A DNA stretch of 64,000 nucleotides from Kushneria marisflavi (GTDB lineage: Bacteria > Pseudomonadota > Gammaproteobacteria > Pseudomonadales > Halomonadaceae), in assembly GCF_002157205.1 (NCBI RefSeq), contig NZ_CP021358.1, positions 2,666,001 to 2,730,000 of the forward strand, given 5' to 3'. Below, piece after piece: positions 30,727 through 39,317 of the stretch (positions within the stretch are counted from its first letter, which is position 1; each line of letters begins with the position of its first letter). The position numbers and the translations under genes were made by a program. Under the pieces are notes generated by a model. It saw only the letters and a program-made list of their open reading frames with translations. It was not told the DNA's origin and ran no database searches.

Positions 30727-30768
30727 GGATGCTACCTTACCACTGCGTGCATGGCGTGCGTAGCATCC
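30727..30768. other. 9-bp inverted repeat between coaBC and the acid phosphatase
   Basis: GGATGCTAC and GTAGCATCC are exact complements 24 bases apart, in the gap between two divergent genes. It may be an operator or a leader structure. Confidence 0.4.
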
Positions 30769-30815
30769 GCCGTGCCGTCAACAACCACAACGACATGCTC
30801 ATGAGGAACATTGCC

Positions 30816-31697
30816 ATGCAGTCAAACCCGAACCGCACGCGTGCCTTTCTGCGTCGTCATCGTCTGGTCCCGGCCCTTTCGGCGCTGGCCGTCGGTGTCG
30901 CCCTGAGCGGCTGCGCCAGCCAGAATCAGCCAGCATCGCCGTCTTACGATAATGCAGCGCTTAATGAACAGCTGGTCATGGCCACGGCCTGGATGCAAAG
31001 CTCAGCCGAATATCGAGCGCTCTCCTTCCAGGCGTTCAATATCGCCCGACTGCGCCTTGATCAGGCGCTGGAAGCTCGGGTATCGGGTGACCGGCCGCTG
31101 GCGGTCATCGTGGACTGTGATGAGGCGGTCATCGATAACACGCCCTTTGAAGCATGGCTGATCGGGCGCGATGAGCATTATTCCAGCGCCAACTGGAATG
31201 CCTGGGTCGAGGATGCTCAGGCGCGTGCGCTGCCCGGCGCGCAGGCCTTTCTGGAGTATGCGCGCTCGCGCGGGGTCGAGGTGTTCTATGTGACCAACCG
31301 GGATGAGAGCGGTCTGGAAGCCACCATGAAAAATCTCAGGCAGCTCGACTTTCCGTGGGTCGACGAGCAGCACATGATGCTGCGCACTGACACCAGCGAC
31401 AAGCAGCCGCGCCGTGAAGCCGTCATGGCCACCCATGATGTGGCACTGCTGGTGGGCGACAATCTGGCCGACTTCGACAGTGGCTATGATGCCGATGAGG
31501 TCGCCACGCGTAACGCACAGGTCATTCAGGATCGTGCGCATTTTGGCGAGCGCTATATCGTACTGCCCAATCCGACCTATGGTGGCTGGGAAAAGGCGCT
31601 CTATGACGGTGACTACTCGCTGTCGCCACAGGAAAAGGATCAAAGGCGCCGCGCCGCGCTGCGCGTCTGGTCGGGGCCGCAGGCGCCCGGCGAGTAA
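30816..31697 (+). CDS. HAD acid phosphatase lipoprotein, e(P4) family
   Basis: The 293-residue protein has a signal peptide with lipobox LSGC, so Cys33 should be lipidated and the enzyme anchored in the envelope. The phosphatase core resembles the Haemophilus e(P4) (class C-type) family: motif I IVDCDEAVIDNTP with nucleophile Asp100 and acid Asp102, YVTNR (159-162) and VGDNLADFD (213-221). These enzymes dephosphorylate nucleotides and other monoesters outside the cytoplasm; in Haemophilus e(P4) serves NAD and heme use. Motif I has Cys between the aspartates, where Leu or Ile is usual. AGGA eight bases upstream supports the start. It is divergent from coaBC and convergent with the SMP-30 gene. 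Confidence 0.87.
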   Translation: MQSNPNRTRAFLRRHRLVPALSALAVGVALSGCASQNQPASPSYDNAALNEQLVMATAWMQSSAEYRALSFQAFNIARLRLDQALEARVSGDRPLAVIVDCDEAVIDNTPFEAWLIGRDEHYSSANWNAWVEDAQARALPGAQAFLEYARSRGVEVFYVTNRDESGLEATMKNLRQLDFPWVDEQHMMLRTDTSDKQPRREAVMATHDVALLVGDNLADFDSGYDADEVATRNAQVIQDRAHFGERYIVLPNPTYGGWEKALYDGDYSLSPQEKDQRRRAALRVWSGPQAPGE

Positions 31698-31708
31698 TGC
31701 GGCAGGCA

Positions 31709-31740
31709 GGGGCACGCGAGGTGCCCCCGTTGATGTTTTT
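31709..31740 (+). terminator. Possible terminator after the acid phosphatase
   Basis: A 7-bp GC stem (GGGGCAC/GTGCCCC) is followed six bases later by TTTTT; the offset makes it a weak candidate. Confidence 0.5.
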
Positions 31741-31742
31741 GA

Positions 31743-32831
31743 TCAGCGTAAATACTGCGCGCCACGGGCGTTGACGAAAAGGGAATAAATGCCGTGGCTG
31801 GCGGCCATGAAAAGGCGATTGCCCTGTGGCCCGCCAAAGCATAGATTGGCGCAGCGCTCCGGCAAGTGGATATGGCCGATGGCCTTGCCTGACGGGTCGA
31901 AAACGCGAACGCCGTCCAGTGCTGCCGGGTCCGCCTCGGGTGCCCCCGAGCTGCCCCAGCCGCACCACAGGTTGCCATGATCATCGCACTTGATGCCGTC
32001 CAGCCCGCCAAATCCCTTTGCTTCGATATGGCGGGTGCGCTCGCCCAGCGTGCCATCATCATTGACCTGATAGGCCCATACGAGCCGGTCCGGTCTGGCA
32101 CGGCCTTCCACAACGTAAAGGCGCTTTTCGTCCGGCGTGAAACACAGCCCGTTGGGGCCGGCGATATTGTCAATCACGCGGGTGAGGCCCAGGGTGTCAC
32201 CATCAATGCGATAGACGCCGTGGGGCAGCTCGATGTCGATTTTATGGCCTTCGTAATAGCCCCCGGCCTGAAACGGCGGGTCGGTAAACCAGATCGAGCC
32301 ATCACGCTTGACCACGATATCGTTGGGCGAATTGAAGCGCTTGCCCTCGAAATTATCGGCCAGCACCGTGATCCTGCCGTCATGTTCGGTACGGGTGATG
32401 CGACGGCCGAGATCGTGGGTCGTAGAACCTTCACAGACGATCAAACGACCCTGCAGGTCGCGTGTCATGCCGTTGGAAAAGTTGGCATTGTCTCGATACA
32501 CGCCCAGTGACTGGCTGATCTCGTCCCATCGCACGATGCGGTTATTGGGGATGTCGCTGACCAGCAGGTAGTTGCCATCGCCAATCCAGACGGGACCCTC
32601 TGCCCAGCGCAGGCCATCGGCCAGCATTTCGACACTGGCATTAAAAATGCGCAGTTCCAGAAAGCGATCATCCAGAATCTCAACGGCAGGGTCCGGATAG
32701 CGCTGATTCAGCGGCTGTGCGCTGGCCGGCTGCGCCAGTGAGACACCGGTGACAGCAATCGCGCCACAGGCCAGCGACTGTTTTAAAAACATACGGCGCA
32801 AACCGCTTTCGCAATGAAATTGAGAGTCCAT
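31743..32831 (-). CDS. Exported SMP-30/gluconolactonase family lactonase
   Basis: This 362-residue six-bladed beta-propeller of the SGL family likely hydrolyses a sugar lactone, with a metal-bound site. The N-terminus carries a twin-arginine signal (LRRMFLKQSL) followed by a hydrophobic stretch ending PASAQP, so it should be exported folded by Tat. Family motifs include GLRWAEGPVW with the metal-ligand Glu, RFNSPNDIVVKRDGSIWFTDP with the Asn ligand, and GPNGLCFTPDEKRLYV. The start at 32831 is chosen because AGGGG lies six bases upstream; an ATG at 32837 is too close to it. A LacI-type operator lies just upstream, suggesting sugar-dependent induction. Confidence 0.88.
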   Translation of the reverse strand: MDSQFHCESGLRRMFLKQSLACGAIAVTGVSLAQPASAQPLNQRYPDPAVEILDDRFLELRIFNASVEMLADGLRWAEGPVWIGDGNYLLVSDIPNNRIVRWDEISQSLGVYRDNANFSNGMTRDLQGRLIVCEGSTTHDLGRRITRTEHDGRITVLADNFEGKRFNSPNDIVVKRDGSIWFTDPPFQAGGYYEGHKIDIELPHGVYRIDGDTLGLTRVIDNIAGPNGLCFTPDEKRLYVVEGRARPDRLVWAYQVNDDGTLGERTRHIEAKGFGGLDGIKCDDHGNLWCGWGSSGAPEADPAALDGVRVFDPSGKAIGHIHLPERCANLCFGGPQGNRLFMAASHGIYSLFVNARGAQYLR

Positions 32832-32847
32832 CGGCATCCCCTTCTGG

Positions 32848-32863
32848 TTGTTAGCGCTAACAA
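32848..32863. promoter_or_regulatory. LacI/GalR-type operator upstream of the lactonase
   Basis: TTGTTAGCGCTAACAA is a perfect 16-bp palindrome with the central CG and flanking pattern usual for LacI-family operators (for example GntR-like sites). It begins 17 bases upstream of the chosen start codon, so binding would block transcription. No LacI-family gene is present in the window. Confidence 0.75.
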
Positions 32864-32939
32864 TTTCCTGCGCTTACGCTAGGGGATGCCGGAAGATTTG
32901 GGTATCCGCCAATATACCAGGAAGAGACATCAGGTCTCG

Positions 32940-32971
32940 CCCTTGCCGGGTGGCGCGCCCGGCAAGGGTTT
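32940..32971. terminator. Strong stem-loop between the oxidoreductase and lactonase genes
   Basis: A perfect 11-bp stem (CCCTTGCCGGG/CCCGGCAAGGG) with a 7-base loop follows the stop of the oxidoreductase on the minus strand. The T-run (TTT) is on the plus-strand side, so termination efficiency on the minus strand is uncertain. Confidence 0.55.
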
Positions 32972-32977
32972 GACGTC

Positions 32978-33991
32978 TTAATCAAGGGTGATGACCACCT
33001 TGCCCAGATGCTGCTGGCTCTGAAGATGCTCGAAGGCGGCACGGGTATCGTCAAAGGCAAAGGTGCGATCAATCACCGGCTTGATCCGATGCTGGGTGAT
33101 GGCACGGTTCATCTGCTCGAACATCTCGCGCGAGCCGACATAGATTCCCCTCATCAGCACACTCTTGCGCATAATGGCAGTCGGGTTGATCTCACCCCCG
33201 GTCAAAACGCCAATCAGGTTGATCTGCCCGCCCAGACGGGCAGATTCGATCGAGCGGGGCAGAGTGCCGGCACCGCCAACCTCCACCACATGATCCACAC
33301 CGCGCCCATCGGTCAGTCGCTGAACGTCCTCCTGCCACTCGGGCGTCTGGCGATAGTTAATGGTGGCGTCAGCGCCGAGTTCGCGTACGCGGGCAAGCTT
33401 GTCGTCGCTGGAAGAGGTCTGAATGGCCCGGGCGCCGGCGGCGCGCGCGAATTGCAGGCCAAACATCGAGACGCCGCCGGTGCCCAGCAGCAGCACGCTG
33501 TCGCCGGCTTTCAGGGGTGACTTGCCGGCATAGAGGGCATTCCAGGCCGTGACGGCGGCGCAGGGCAGGGTGGCGCCTTCCTCATATGAGAGGTGCTCGG
33601 GCAGCGCGACCAGGCCTTCCTGATCGAACAGCACATACTCGCTGAGCACGCCATCCATGGCGCCGCCCAGGGCCGACCCGGGATGGCTGTCGTTAACCTC
33701 GCCGCCCAGCCAGTTCTGCATGAAAATGCCCGCCACACGGTCGCCCACGTTGAACCGCGTGACGTTCTCACCGATCTCGACCACTTCACCGGCACCGTCG
33801 GAGAGTGGAATGCGATCAGGGGCGACGCCACCACGACCGTACTTGCCAGTGACGACCATCAGGTCACGGTAGTTCAGGGAGGCAGCGCGCATCCGTACCA
33901 GAACCTGGCCACGAGCCGGCCGGGGCGTATCGCGTTCGGTGAGGGTCAGGTCGCTGATCGCGCCGGTGTTGGGCAGGGTATAAAGACGCAT
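32978..33991 (-). CDS. Zinc-independent MDR oxidoreductase (quinone oxidoreductase/alcohol dehydrogenase-like)
   Basis: This 337-residue medium-chain reductase has an N-terminal GroES-like domain and a Rossmann domain with LLGTGGVSMFGLQFARAAGA for NAD(P) binding. The catalytic zinc cysteine of true alcohol dehydrogenases is replaced (SLNYRDLMVVTGKYG), and the structural four-cysteine loop is missing, so it belongs to the zinc-free quinone-oxidoreductase branch. The start at 33991 has AGGAG seven bases upstream; the adjacent ATG at 33994 is four bases from it. Substrate is unknown. It is divergent from radC and upstream of the lactonase on the same strand, but an 11-bp hairpin and a separate operator argue for independent control. 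Confidence 0.85.
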   Translation of the reverse strand: MRLYTLPNTGAISDLTLTERDTPRPARGQVLVRMRAASLNYRDLMVVTGKYGRGGVAPDRIPLSDGAGEVVEIGENVTRFNVGDRVAGIFMQNWLGGEVNDSHPGSALGGAMDGVLSEYVLFDQEGLVALPEHLSYEEGATLPCAAVTAWNALYAGKSPLKAGDSVLLLGTGGVSMFGLQFARAAGARAIQTSSSDDKLARVRELGADATINYRQTPEWQEDVQRLTDGRGVDHVVEVGGAGTLPRSIESARLGGQINLIGVLTGGEINPTAIMRKSVLMRGIYVGSREMFEQMNRAITQHRIKPVIDRTFAFDDTRAAFEHLQSQQHLGKVVITLD

Positions 33992-34131
33992 CATGATTCT
34001 CCTGAGCATTGTCCATATGACAGGGAAAGCGTAGCGGGACAGAGAAGCATGACAATAAAACGCCGTGATTTCAGTTCTCGAATCGAGCGCCGTTAATCCT
34101 TTATCAGGATATTCTGTTAAAGGGAGCAGGC

Positions 34132-34806
34132 GTGGGTATCAGTCACTGGCCGGAAGGCGAACGACCGCGGGAGAAGCTGATTCATCTGGGGCCTCAGGCC
34201 CTGTCGGATGCCGAGCTGCTGGCGATTTTCCTACGGGTGGGTGTCAAGGGACGCTCGGCGGTGGATCTGGCACGGGATCTTTTGAGCGAGTTTGACGGAC
34301 TACGGCCACTGCTGGAGGCCGATCGCGATACCTTTTGTCGTGCCCATGGGCTGGGTGATGCCAAGTACGTGCAGCTGCAGGCCGCGCTTGAGCTTTCGCG
34401 TCGTCATCTGGAAACGCTTTTAATGCGTGGCGATGCACTCAATTCACCCACCATGGTGCGTCGCTTTTTGAGCGCGCATCTGCGTGATCTTGGCCATGAA
34501 GTGTTCGCCGCACTCTTTCTGGACAGCCAGCATCGTGTGTTGCGCTTTGAGAAACTCTTTACCGGCACGCTGGACGCCGCTGCCGTTTATCCGCGTGAAG
34601 TGGCCAGGCGTGCGCTGGCGCTCAATGCCGGGGCCATCATCTTTGCCCACAACCACCCCTCCGGGGTCGCCGAACCCAGCGACGCCGATCGTCGCATCAC
34701 CACGCGCCTGGTCGAGGCGCTGGGGCTTTTTGACATTCGGGTGCTGGATCATTTTGTGGTGGGCGACGGCGAAGTGAGCTCCTTTGCCGAAAGGGGATGG
34801 CTGTAA
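34132..34806 (+). CDS. radC: RadC/JAB-domain protein
   Basis: This 224-residue protein has a helix-hairpin-helix-like N-terminal region (about 20-80) and a JAMM/MPN+ metalloprotein domain with His173-x-His175, Ser183 and Asp186 ([14 protein letters not shown]). The family was named for DNA repair in E. coli, but that assignment was later withdrawn and its enzymatic role is unknown. The start is GTG at 34132, with AGGGAG five bases upstream. It precedes rpmB, as in E. coli; its usual divergent neighbour coaBC lies more than 3 kb away because three genes intervene. Confidence 0.93.
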   Translation: MGISHWPEGERPREKLIHLGPQALSDAELLAIFLRVGVKGRSAVDLARDLLSEFDGLRPLLEADRDTFCRAHGLGDAKYVQLQAALELSRRHLETLLMRGDALNSPTMVRRFLSAHLRDLGHEVFAALFLDSQHRVLRFEKLFTGTLDAAAVYPREVARRALALNAGAIIFAHNHPSGVAEPSDADRRITTRLVEALGLFDIRVLDHFVVGDGEVSSFAERGWL

Positions 34807-34845
34807 GGCCGACACCGGCACAAGGGCAATAATATCAAGGGGTGC

Positions 34846-34874
34846 TTGCCGATCAGGGGGTGCTCTGGTATAAA
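34846..34874 (+). promoter_or_regulatory. Promoter of rpmB-rpmG
   Basis: TTGCCG and TATAAA are separated by 17 bases; TGG precedes the -10 element. The leader would be about 128 bases. A GC hairpin at about 34973-34995 (GGGCCC-ATTC-GGGCT) lies shortly before the rpmB ribosome binding site. Confidence 0.65.
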
Positions 34875-35008
34875 GTACGCCCTTTGACTTTCTGCGGGTT
34901 ATGAACAGGGGGCAGGGAGGCGTATCGCCTGCCACTTCTCACCGGTTTGCCCGAATACTTAATAGACACTCATGTGGGGCCCATTCGGGCTCACGGCTGG
35001 AGGCTTCC

Positions 35009-35245
35009 ATGTCACAAGTCTGTCAGGTTACCGGCAAGCGTCCGGTGACTGGTAACAACGTTTCCCACTCTCAGCGCAAGACGCGTCGTCGTTTCGTTCC
35101 GAACCTGCATACGCATCGGTTCTGGGTCGAGTCCGAAAAGCGCTTTGTCCGTCTGCGTCTGTCCTCCAAGGGCATGCGCATTATCGACAAGAAAGGCATC
35201 GAAGTGGTCCTCAAGGATCTGCGTGCCAATGGCCTGAGCGTCTGA
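35009..35245 (+). CDS. rpmB: 50S ribosomal protein L28
   Basis: L28 is a 78-residue component of the large ribosomal subunit. The start [20 protein letters not shown] and the core [22 protein letters not shown] match bacterial L28. Length is the same as in E. coli (78). The start at 35009 follows GGAGG by five to six bases; an upstream ATG at 34901 is not supported. It forms a two-gene unit with rpmG, 60 bases downstream. Confidence 0.97.
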   Translation: MSQVCQVTGKRPVTGNNVSHSQRKTRRRFVPNLHTHRFWVESEKRFVRLRLSSKGMRIIDKKGIEVVLKDLRANGLSV

Positions 35246-35305
35246 GACGACGGTTCGTGATTACACCTCAAGCGCCCTGTGCGCTTGAATGCGGAGAGCA
35301 ACATC

Positions 35306-35461
35306 ATGCGTGACAAGATCAAGCTGGTTTCAAGCGCGGGTACCGGTCATTTCTACACGACCGACAAGAACAAGCGCAACACTCCTGACAAGCTGGAATT
35401 CAAGAAGTACGACCCGGTCGTACGCAAGCATGTCATGTACCGTGAAGCCAAGATCAAGTAA
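35306..35461 (+). CDS. rpmG: 50S ribosomal protein L33
   Basis: L33 is a 51-residue ribosomal protein with [21 protein letters not shown] and the C-terminal [12 protein letters not shown]. It lacks the four cysteines of the zinc-binding paralog, so it is the zinc-free form. It starts at 35306, with GGAGAG upstream, and is followed by a strong terminator. Confidence 0.97.
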   Translation: MRDKIKLVSSAGTGHFYTTDKNKRNTPDKLEFKKYDPVVRKHVMYREAKIK

Positions 35462-35503
35462 TTGATCCCGCTTTGCGCGCCGCCCGACAGGGTGGCCTGA
35501 AAG

Positions 35504-35528
35504 GACCCGGTCATGGCCGGGTCTTTTT
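35504..35528 (+). terminator. Rho-independent terminator of rpmB-rpmG
   Basis: The 7-bp stem GACCCGG/CCGGGTC with a 6-base loop is followed by five T. Confidence 0.88.
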
Positions 35529-35617
35529 GTATCTGGTCCTTTTTTCGATGCCTGGCTGGCAGGCCCTCATCTGCTGCGCCGTCTCCCCTTTCTTCAACGC
35601 TGTCACATTAGACCCTC

Positions 35618-36433
35618 ATGCCCGAGCTGCCTGAAGTCGAAACGACCCGCCGCGGTATTGCACCGTGGGTGGCAGGTTTCGAGATTAATGAAGTCATCAT
35701 TCGTCATCATCGCCTGCGCATTCCGGTCCCGGAAGGCTTGGCCGAGCTTTTGGCCGGTGAGCGCATCGGCGAGATCGAGCGCCGTGCCAAGTATCTGCTT
35801 CTGCCGGTGGCCGGTGGACACCTGCTCTGGCATCTCGGTATGTCCGGCAGTCTGCGGCTGGTCGAGATCGGCACCGAGCCGCGCAAGCATGATCACATTG
35901 ATCTGGTCATGAGCTCGGGGCTGGTGCTGCGCTACCACGACCCACGTCGTTTCGGACTGGTGGATTTCCTCAAAGGTGATCCGTTCAGTGACCGTCGCCT
36001 GGCCGCGCTCGGCCCCGAGCCACTTGACGACGGATTCAGTGGCGATCACCTGTATGAGCGCTCGCGCGGCAAGCGCGTGGCGGTCAAGAACTTCATCATG
36101 GATAACGCCACCGTGGTGGGCGTTGGCAACATCTACGCTGCCGAGGCGCTGTTTATGGCTGGCATCGACCCGCGTGTCGAGGCCGGCCTAGTCGAGCGCG
36201 AGCGTTATCAGCGTCTGGCAGCGGCCATCAAGCAGGTACTGGCGGCGTCGATCGAGCAGGGCGGTACCACGCTGCGTGATTTCGTCAGCGGGCGCGGCGA
36301 ACCGGGCTATTTCGTGCAGCGACTCAACGTCTATGGACGTGGCGGTGAGCCTTGCCGTGTCTGCGGGCATGAGCTGCGCTCGATGACCATTGGCCAGCGC
36401 GCCAGCGTGTTCTGCCCTCACTGTCAGCACTAG
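35618..36433 (+). CDS. mutM: Formamidopyrimidine-DNA glycosylase
   Basis: MutM (Fpg) removes 8-oxoguanine and other oxidised purines and nicks the abasic site. The 271-residue protein starts [14 protein letters not shown], giving the catalytic Pro2 and Glu3. Lys in RRAKYLLL is the conserved DNA-contact residue, and a helix-two-turn-helix with [16 protein letters not shown] follows. The C-terminal zinc finger has Cys246, Cys249, Cys266 and Cys269. No residue is missing. It follows the rpmG terminator, the normal order rpmB-rpmG-mutM. Confidence 0.96.
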   Translation: MPELPEVETTRRGIAPWVAGFEINEVIIRHHRLRIPVPEGLAELLAGERIGEIERRAKYLLLPVAGGHLLWHLGMSGSLRLVEIGTEPRKHDHIDLVMSSGLVLRYHDPRRFGLVDFLKGDPFSDRRLAALGPEPLDDGFSGDHLYERSRGKRVAVKNFIMDNATVVGVGNIYAAEALFMAGIDPRVEAGLVERERYQRLAAAIKQVLAASIEQGGTTLRDFVSGRGEPGYFVQRLNVYGRGGEPCRVCGHELRSMTIGQRASVFCPHCQH

Positions 36434-36528
36434 TCACCGCGCATGACACACTGCCGCGGCGGAGCCCAGCTGATAGAATGTCGGGCAATACACTCGTGCC
36501 CCTTTTATTACCAATTCCGGAAGCTGTC

Positions 36529-37719
36529 GTGACCCAACGTCTTCGTCTCAAGAAAAACGCCGATCGTCGTCTCAAGGCGGGCCATCTGTGGCTATATTCC
36601 AATGAAATCGATATCGCCGAAACACCGCTCAAGAGCTTTGAGCCGGGTGCCCAGGCCATTGTCGAGGCGGCCAACGGGCGCGCCATGGGCGTGGCCTATG
36701 TCAATCCCAATTCCCTGATCTGTGCCCGCGTGGTCTCGCGCGACACTGATGTGATGCTGGGGCGTTCCCTGCTGGTACACCGCTTCAAGCAGGCGCTGTC
36801 CCTGCGTGAGCGTCTTTATTCGCGTCCCTTCTATCGTCTGGTGCATGGCGAGGGCGATCTGCTTCCCGGGCTGGTCGTTGACCGCTTTGACGATGTGGTG
36901 GTGGTTCAGCTCAATACGCTGGGCATGGAGAAGGTGCGTGACGAAATCATCGATGCGCTCAACAAGGTGCTTTCCCCCAGGGTAATTGTCCTGCGCGGGG
37001 ATACTGCCGGTCGGCGGCTGGAGCAGCTCGATGAGCATGTCGAGATCGTTCAGGGCGAGCTTGATGGCCCCGTGGCGCTGGAAGAGAATGGCGTGCGCTT
37101 TGAAACCGATGTCGTGGGTGGCCAGAAGACCGGCTGGTTCTTTGATCACCGCGATAACCGTGCCTGGCTCAACGCCCAGGTGGCCGGCAAGCGAGTGCTG
37201 GATGTGTTCAGCTACGTGGGTGGCTGGGGCGTTCAGGCCGCGGCCAGCGGCGCCTCTGAAGTGGTCTGTGTTGATGCCTCCGGCCCGGCGCTTGAGCGCG
37301 TCGCACAAAATGCTGCGCTCAATGGTGTGGAAGACCGTGTCTCGACGCTGCAGGGCGATGCCTTTGAAGTGCTGGCCCAGCTCAAGGCGCAGGGCGACGT
37401 CTTTGATGTGATCGTGCTTGATCCGCCGGCGTTCATTCGCAAGCGCAAGGACATCAATGCCGGCGAGCGAGCCTATGGTCGACTCAACCGCGAGGCGATT
37501 CGTCTGCTGGGTCGCGACGGGCTCTTGATGTCGGCGTCGTGCTCGATGCATCTGGCCAGTGATCGGCTCATTGACGTCGTGCGCGGCTCGGCACGTCATC
37601 AGGACCGCCATGCCCAGCTGATCTATCAGGGCCATCAGGCCGGTGACCACCCCATTCACCCGTCCATTCCGGAAACGGCCTATCTCAAGGCGATGGGCGT
37701 GCGTATCTTCCGCGACTGA
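36529..37719 (+). CDS. rlmI: 23S rRNA (cytosine(1962)-C(5))-methyltransferase
   Basis: This SAM-dependent RNA methyltransferase has 396 residues, the same as E. coli RlmI. The N-terminal PUA domain (about 1-75, RLRLKKNADRRLKAGHLWLYSNEI) precedes an EEHEE linker and a Rossmann domain with VLDVFSYVGGWGVQAA, VLDPPAF and the catalytic Cys in MSASCSMHL. GTG at 36529 is preferred as the start because GGAA lies six bases upstream and the length fits; ATG at 36478 would add 17 residues without a ribosome binding site. It overlaps no gene and precedes the DUF2007 gene by seven bases. Confidence 0.9.
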   Translation: MTQRLRLKKNADRRLKAGHLWLYSNEIDIAETPLKSFEPGAQAIVEAANGRAMGVAYVNPNSLICARVVSRDTDVMLGRSLLVHRFKQALSLRERLYSRPFYRLVHGEGDLLPGLVVDRFDDVVVVQLNTLGMEKVRDEIIDALNKVLSPRVIVLRGDTAGRRLEQLDEHVEIVQGELDGPVALEENGVRFETDVVGGQKTGWFFDHRDNRAWLNAQVAGKRVLDVFSYVGGWGVQAAASGASEVVCVDASGPALERVAQNAALNGVEDRVSTLQGDAFEVLAQLKAQGDVFDVIVLDPPAFIRKRKDINAGERAYGRLNREAIRLLGRDGLLMSASCSMHLASDRLIDVVRGSARHQDRHAQLIYQGHQAGDHPIHPSIPETAYLKAMGVRIFRD

Positions 37720-37726
37720 GGTCTTC

Positions 37727-38071
37727 ATGCCGCGTCCGGTCCGTATCTTTCAGCATCCGAACAGCCTGCTGGTGGGGCATGTGCGCAATCTGCTTGAAGG
37801 TGCGGGCGTGGCGTGCGAGCTGCGCAACTGGACGCTGGCCGGCGGCATGGGCGATCTGGCCCCCATCGACTGCGAGCCGGAACTGTGGGTGGCCTCCGGC
37901 GACGCGCCGTGCGCGCAAGAGATTATCGAGCAGTGGCGCCAGAATGTTGAGGCTCCGTCCTCGCCCGGTGCGCGGCTGTCACGGGGCTGGCGCTGTCAGC
38001 GCTGTGGCGAGTGGCACGAGGCGAATTTCGATACCTGCTGGCAGTGCGGGCTTGAAAGGCCTGATCCATAG
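37727..38071 (+). CDS. DUF2007 protein with zinc ribbon
   Basis: This 114-residue protein has an N-terminal DUF2007-like domain (PVRIFQHPNSLLVGHVRNLLEGAGV), a small ferredoxin-like fold sometimes annotated as a signal-transducing protein. The C-terminus has a CxxC-x(n)-CxxC zinc ribbon (WRCQRCGEWHEANFDTCWQCG). The start has GAGG five bases upstream and it lies seven bases after rlmI, so the pair is probably co-transcribed. Its function is unknown. Confidence 0.8.
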   Translation: MPRPVRIFQHPNSLLVGHVRNLLEGAGVACELRNWTLAGGMGDLAPIDCEPELWVASGDAPCAQEIIEQWRQNVEAPSSPGARLSRGWRCQRCGEWHEANFDTCWQCGLERPDP

Positions 38072-38182
38072 CGCCAATGGGCGTGCCTGTCGCCCGGTCG
38101 TCACGGGCGCGTTACACTGTGGGTACCTTCACGCGATGACTTCATCCGCGCCGTTTTCCATCACCGAGCAGACGTTGCGTTC

Positions 38183-39196
38183 ATGACCAGCACACGAGTA
38201 CTGACCGGCATCACCACGACCGGTACCCCCCATCTGGGCAATTATGTCGGTGCCATTCGCCCCGCCATTGCCGCCAGTCAGGACGAAAGCGTTCAGTCCT
38301 ACTATTTTCTGGCCGACCTGCATGCACTGATCAAGGCCAGCGACCCCAGGAGAGTTCAGCAGTCGCGCCTTGAGATTGCGGCCACCTGGCTGGCGCTGGG
38401 ACTGGACACCGACAACGCCATCTTTTATCGCCAGTCGGACATCCATGAGACCACCGAGCTTGCCTGGATGATCTCCTGTGTCTGCGCCAAGGGGCTGATG
38501 AATCGGGCGCATGCCTACAAGGCCGCCGTGACGGACAATGAAGACACCGGCAGTCCCGATCCGGATCGCGGCATCACCATGGGGCTTTTCAGCTATCCGG
38601 TGCTGATGGCGGCCGATATCCTGATGTTCAATGCCAACCGCGTGCCGGTCGGGCGTGATCAGGTTCAGCACATCGAGATGGCGCGTGACATGGCCGGACG
38701 TTTCAACCACATCTACAAGGGCAATTATTTCACACTGCCCGAGGCAGTGGTCGATGAGCGGGTTCAGACGCTCAGCGGGCTGGACGGACGCAAGATGTCC
38801 AAAAGCTACGACAACACCATTCCGCTATTCTCCTCCGAAAAGAAGCTTTTAAAGCTGATCCGCAAGATCAAGACCAACTCGCTGGAGCCGGGTGAACCCA
38901 AGGACCCCGAGACCTGCACGCTGTTTCAGATCTATTCGGCCTTCGCCAACGAAAGCGAAGAGCAGGCCATGCGTAGCCGCTACGCCGAAGGGATTGGCTG
39001 GGGCGATGCCAAAAATGCGGTATTTGAGCACCTTAACGCCCAGCTCGAAGGGCCGCGCGATGAGTATGAAAGGCTCATGCAGGACCCGGCTCATATCGAG
39101 TCGGTACTTCAAAAGGGCGCCGAGCGTGCGCGCAGTGAGGCCAATACGCTGCTGGAACGCCTGCGCCCTGCGGTGGGGTTGGGTCGATTCGTTTGA
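38183..39196 (+). CDS. trpS: Tryptophanyl-tRNA synthetase
   Basis: TrpS charges tRNA-Trp. The 337-residue class I enzyme has the HIGH motif as TPHLGNYVGAI and the KMSKS motif as GRKMSKSYDN, with AADILMFNANRVPVGRDQVQH between them. Length is typical (334 in E. coli). The ribosome binding site is weak. It is followed by a strong bidirectional terminator shared with the convergent S9 peptidase gene. Confidence 0.97.
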   Translation: MTSTRVLTGITTTGTPHLGNYVGAIRPAIAASQDESVQSYYFLADLHALIKASDPRRVQQSRLEIAATWLALGLDTDNAIFYRQSDIHETTELAWMISCVCAKGLMNRAHAYKAAVTDNEDTGSPDPDRGITMGLFSYPVLMAADILMFNANRVPVGRDQVQHIEMARDMAGRFNHIYKGNYFTLPEAVVDERVQTLSGLDGRKMSKSYDNTIPLFSSEKKLLKLIRKIKTNSLEPGEPKDPETCTLFQIYSAFANESEEQAMRSRYAEGIGWGDAKNAVFEHLNAQLEGPRDEYERLMQDPAHIESVLQKGAERARSEANTLLERLRPAVGLGRFV

Positions 39197-39266
39197 TCCG
39201 GGTCTGATTGCACCGGCGCCCTGAACGTCAGGGCACCAGCGCCTTGAGCATTAAAGCGCATAATAA

Positions 39267-39300
39267 AAGGGCCGCCTTCATGAGAAGGCGGCCCTTGTCT
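39267..39300. terminator. Bidirectional terminator, trpS / S9 peptidase
   Basis: A 13-bp perfect stem (AAGGGCCGCCTTC/GAAGGCGGCCCTT) with a 4-base loop; the minus-strand side is followed by TTTTATTAT and the plus side by TTGTCTTG. Confidence 0.85.
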
Positions 39301-39317
39301 TGTCATGCGTGGCCCGA

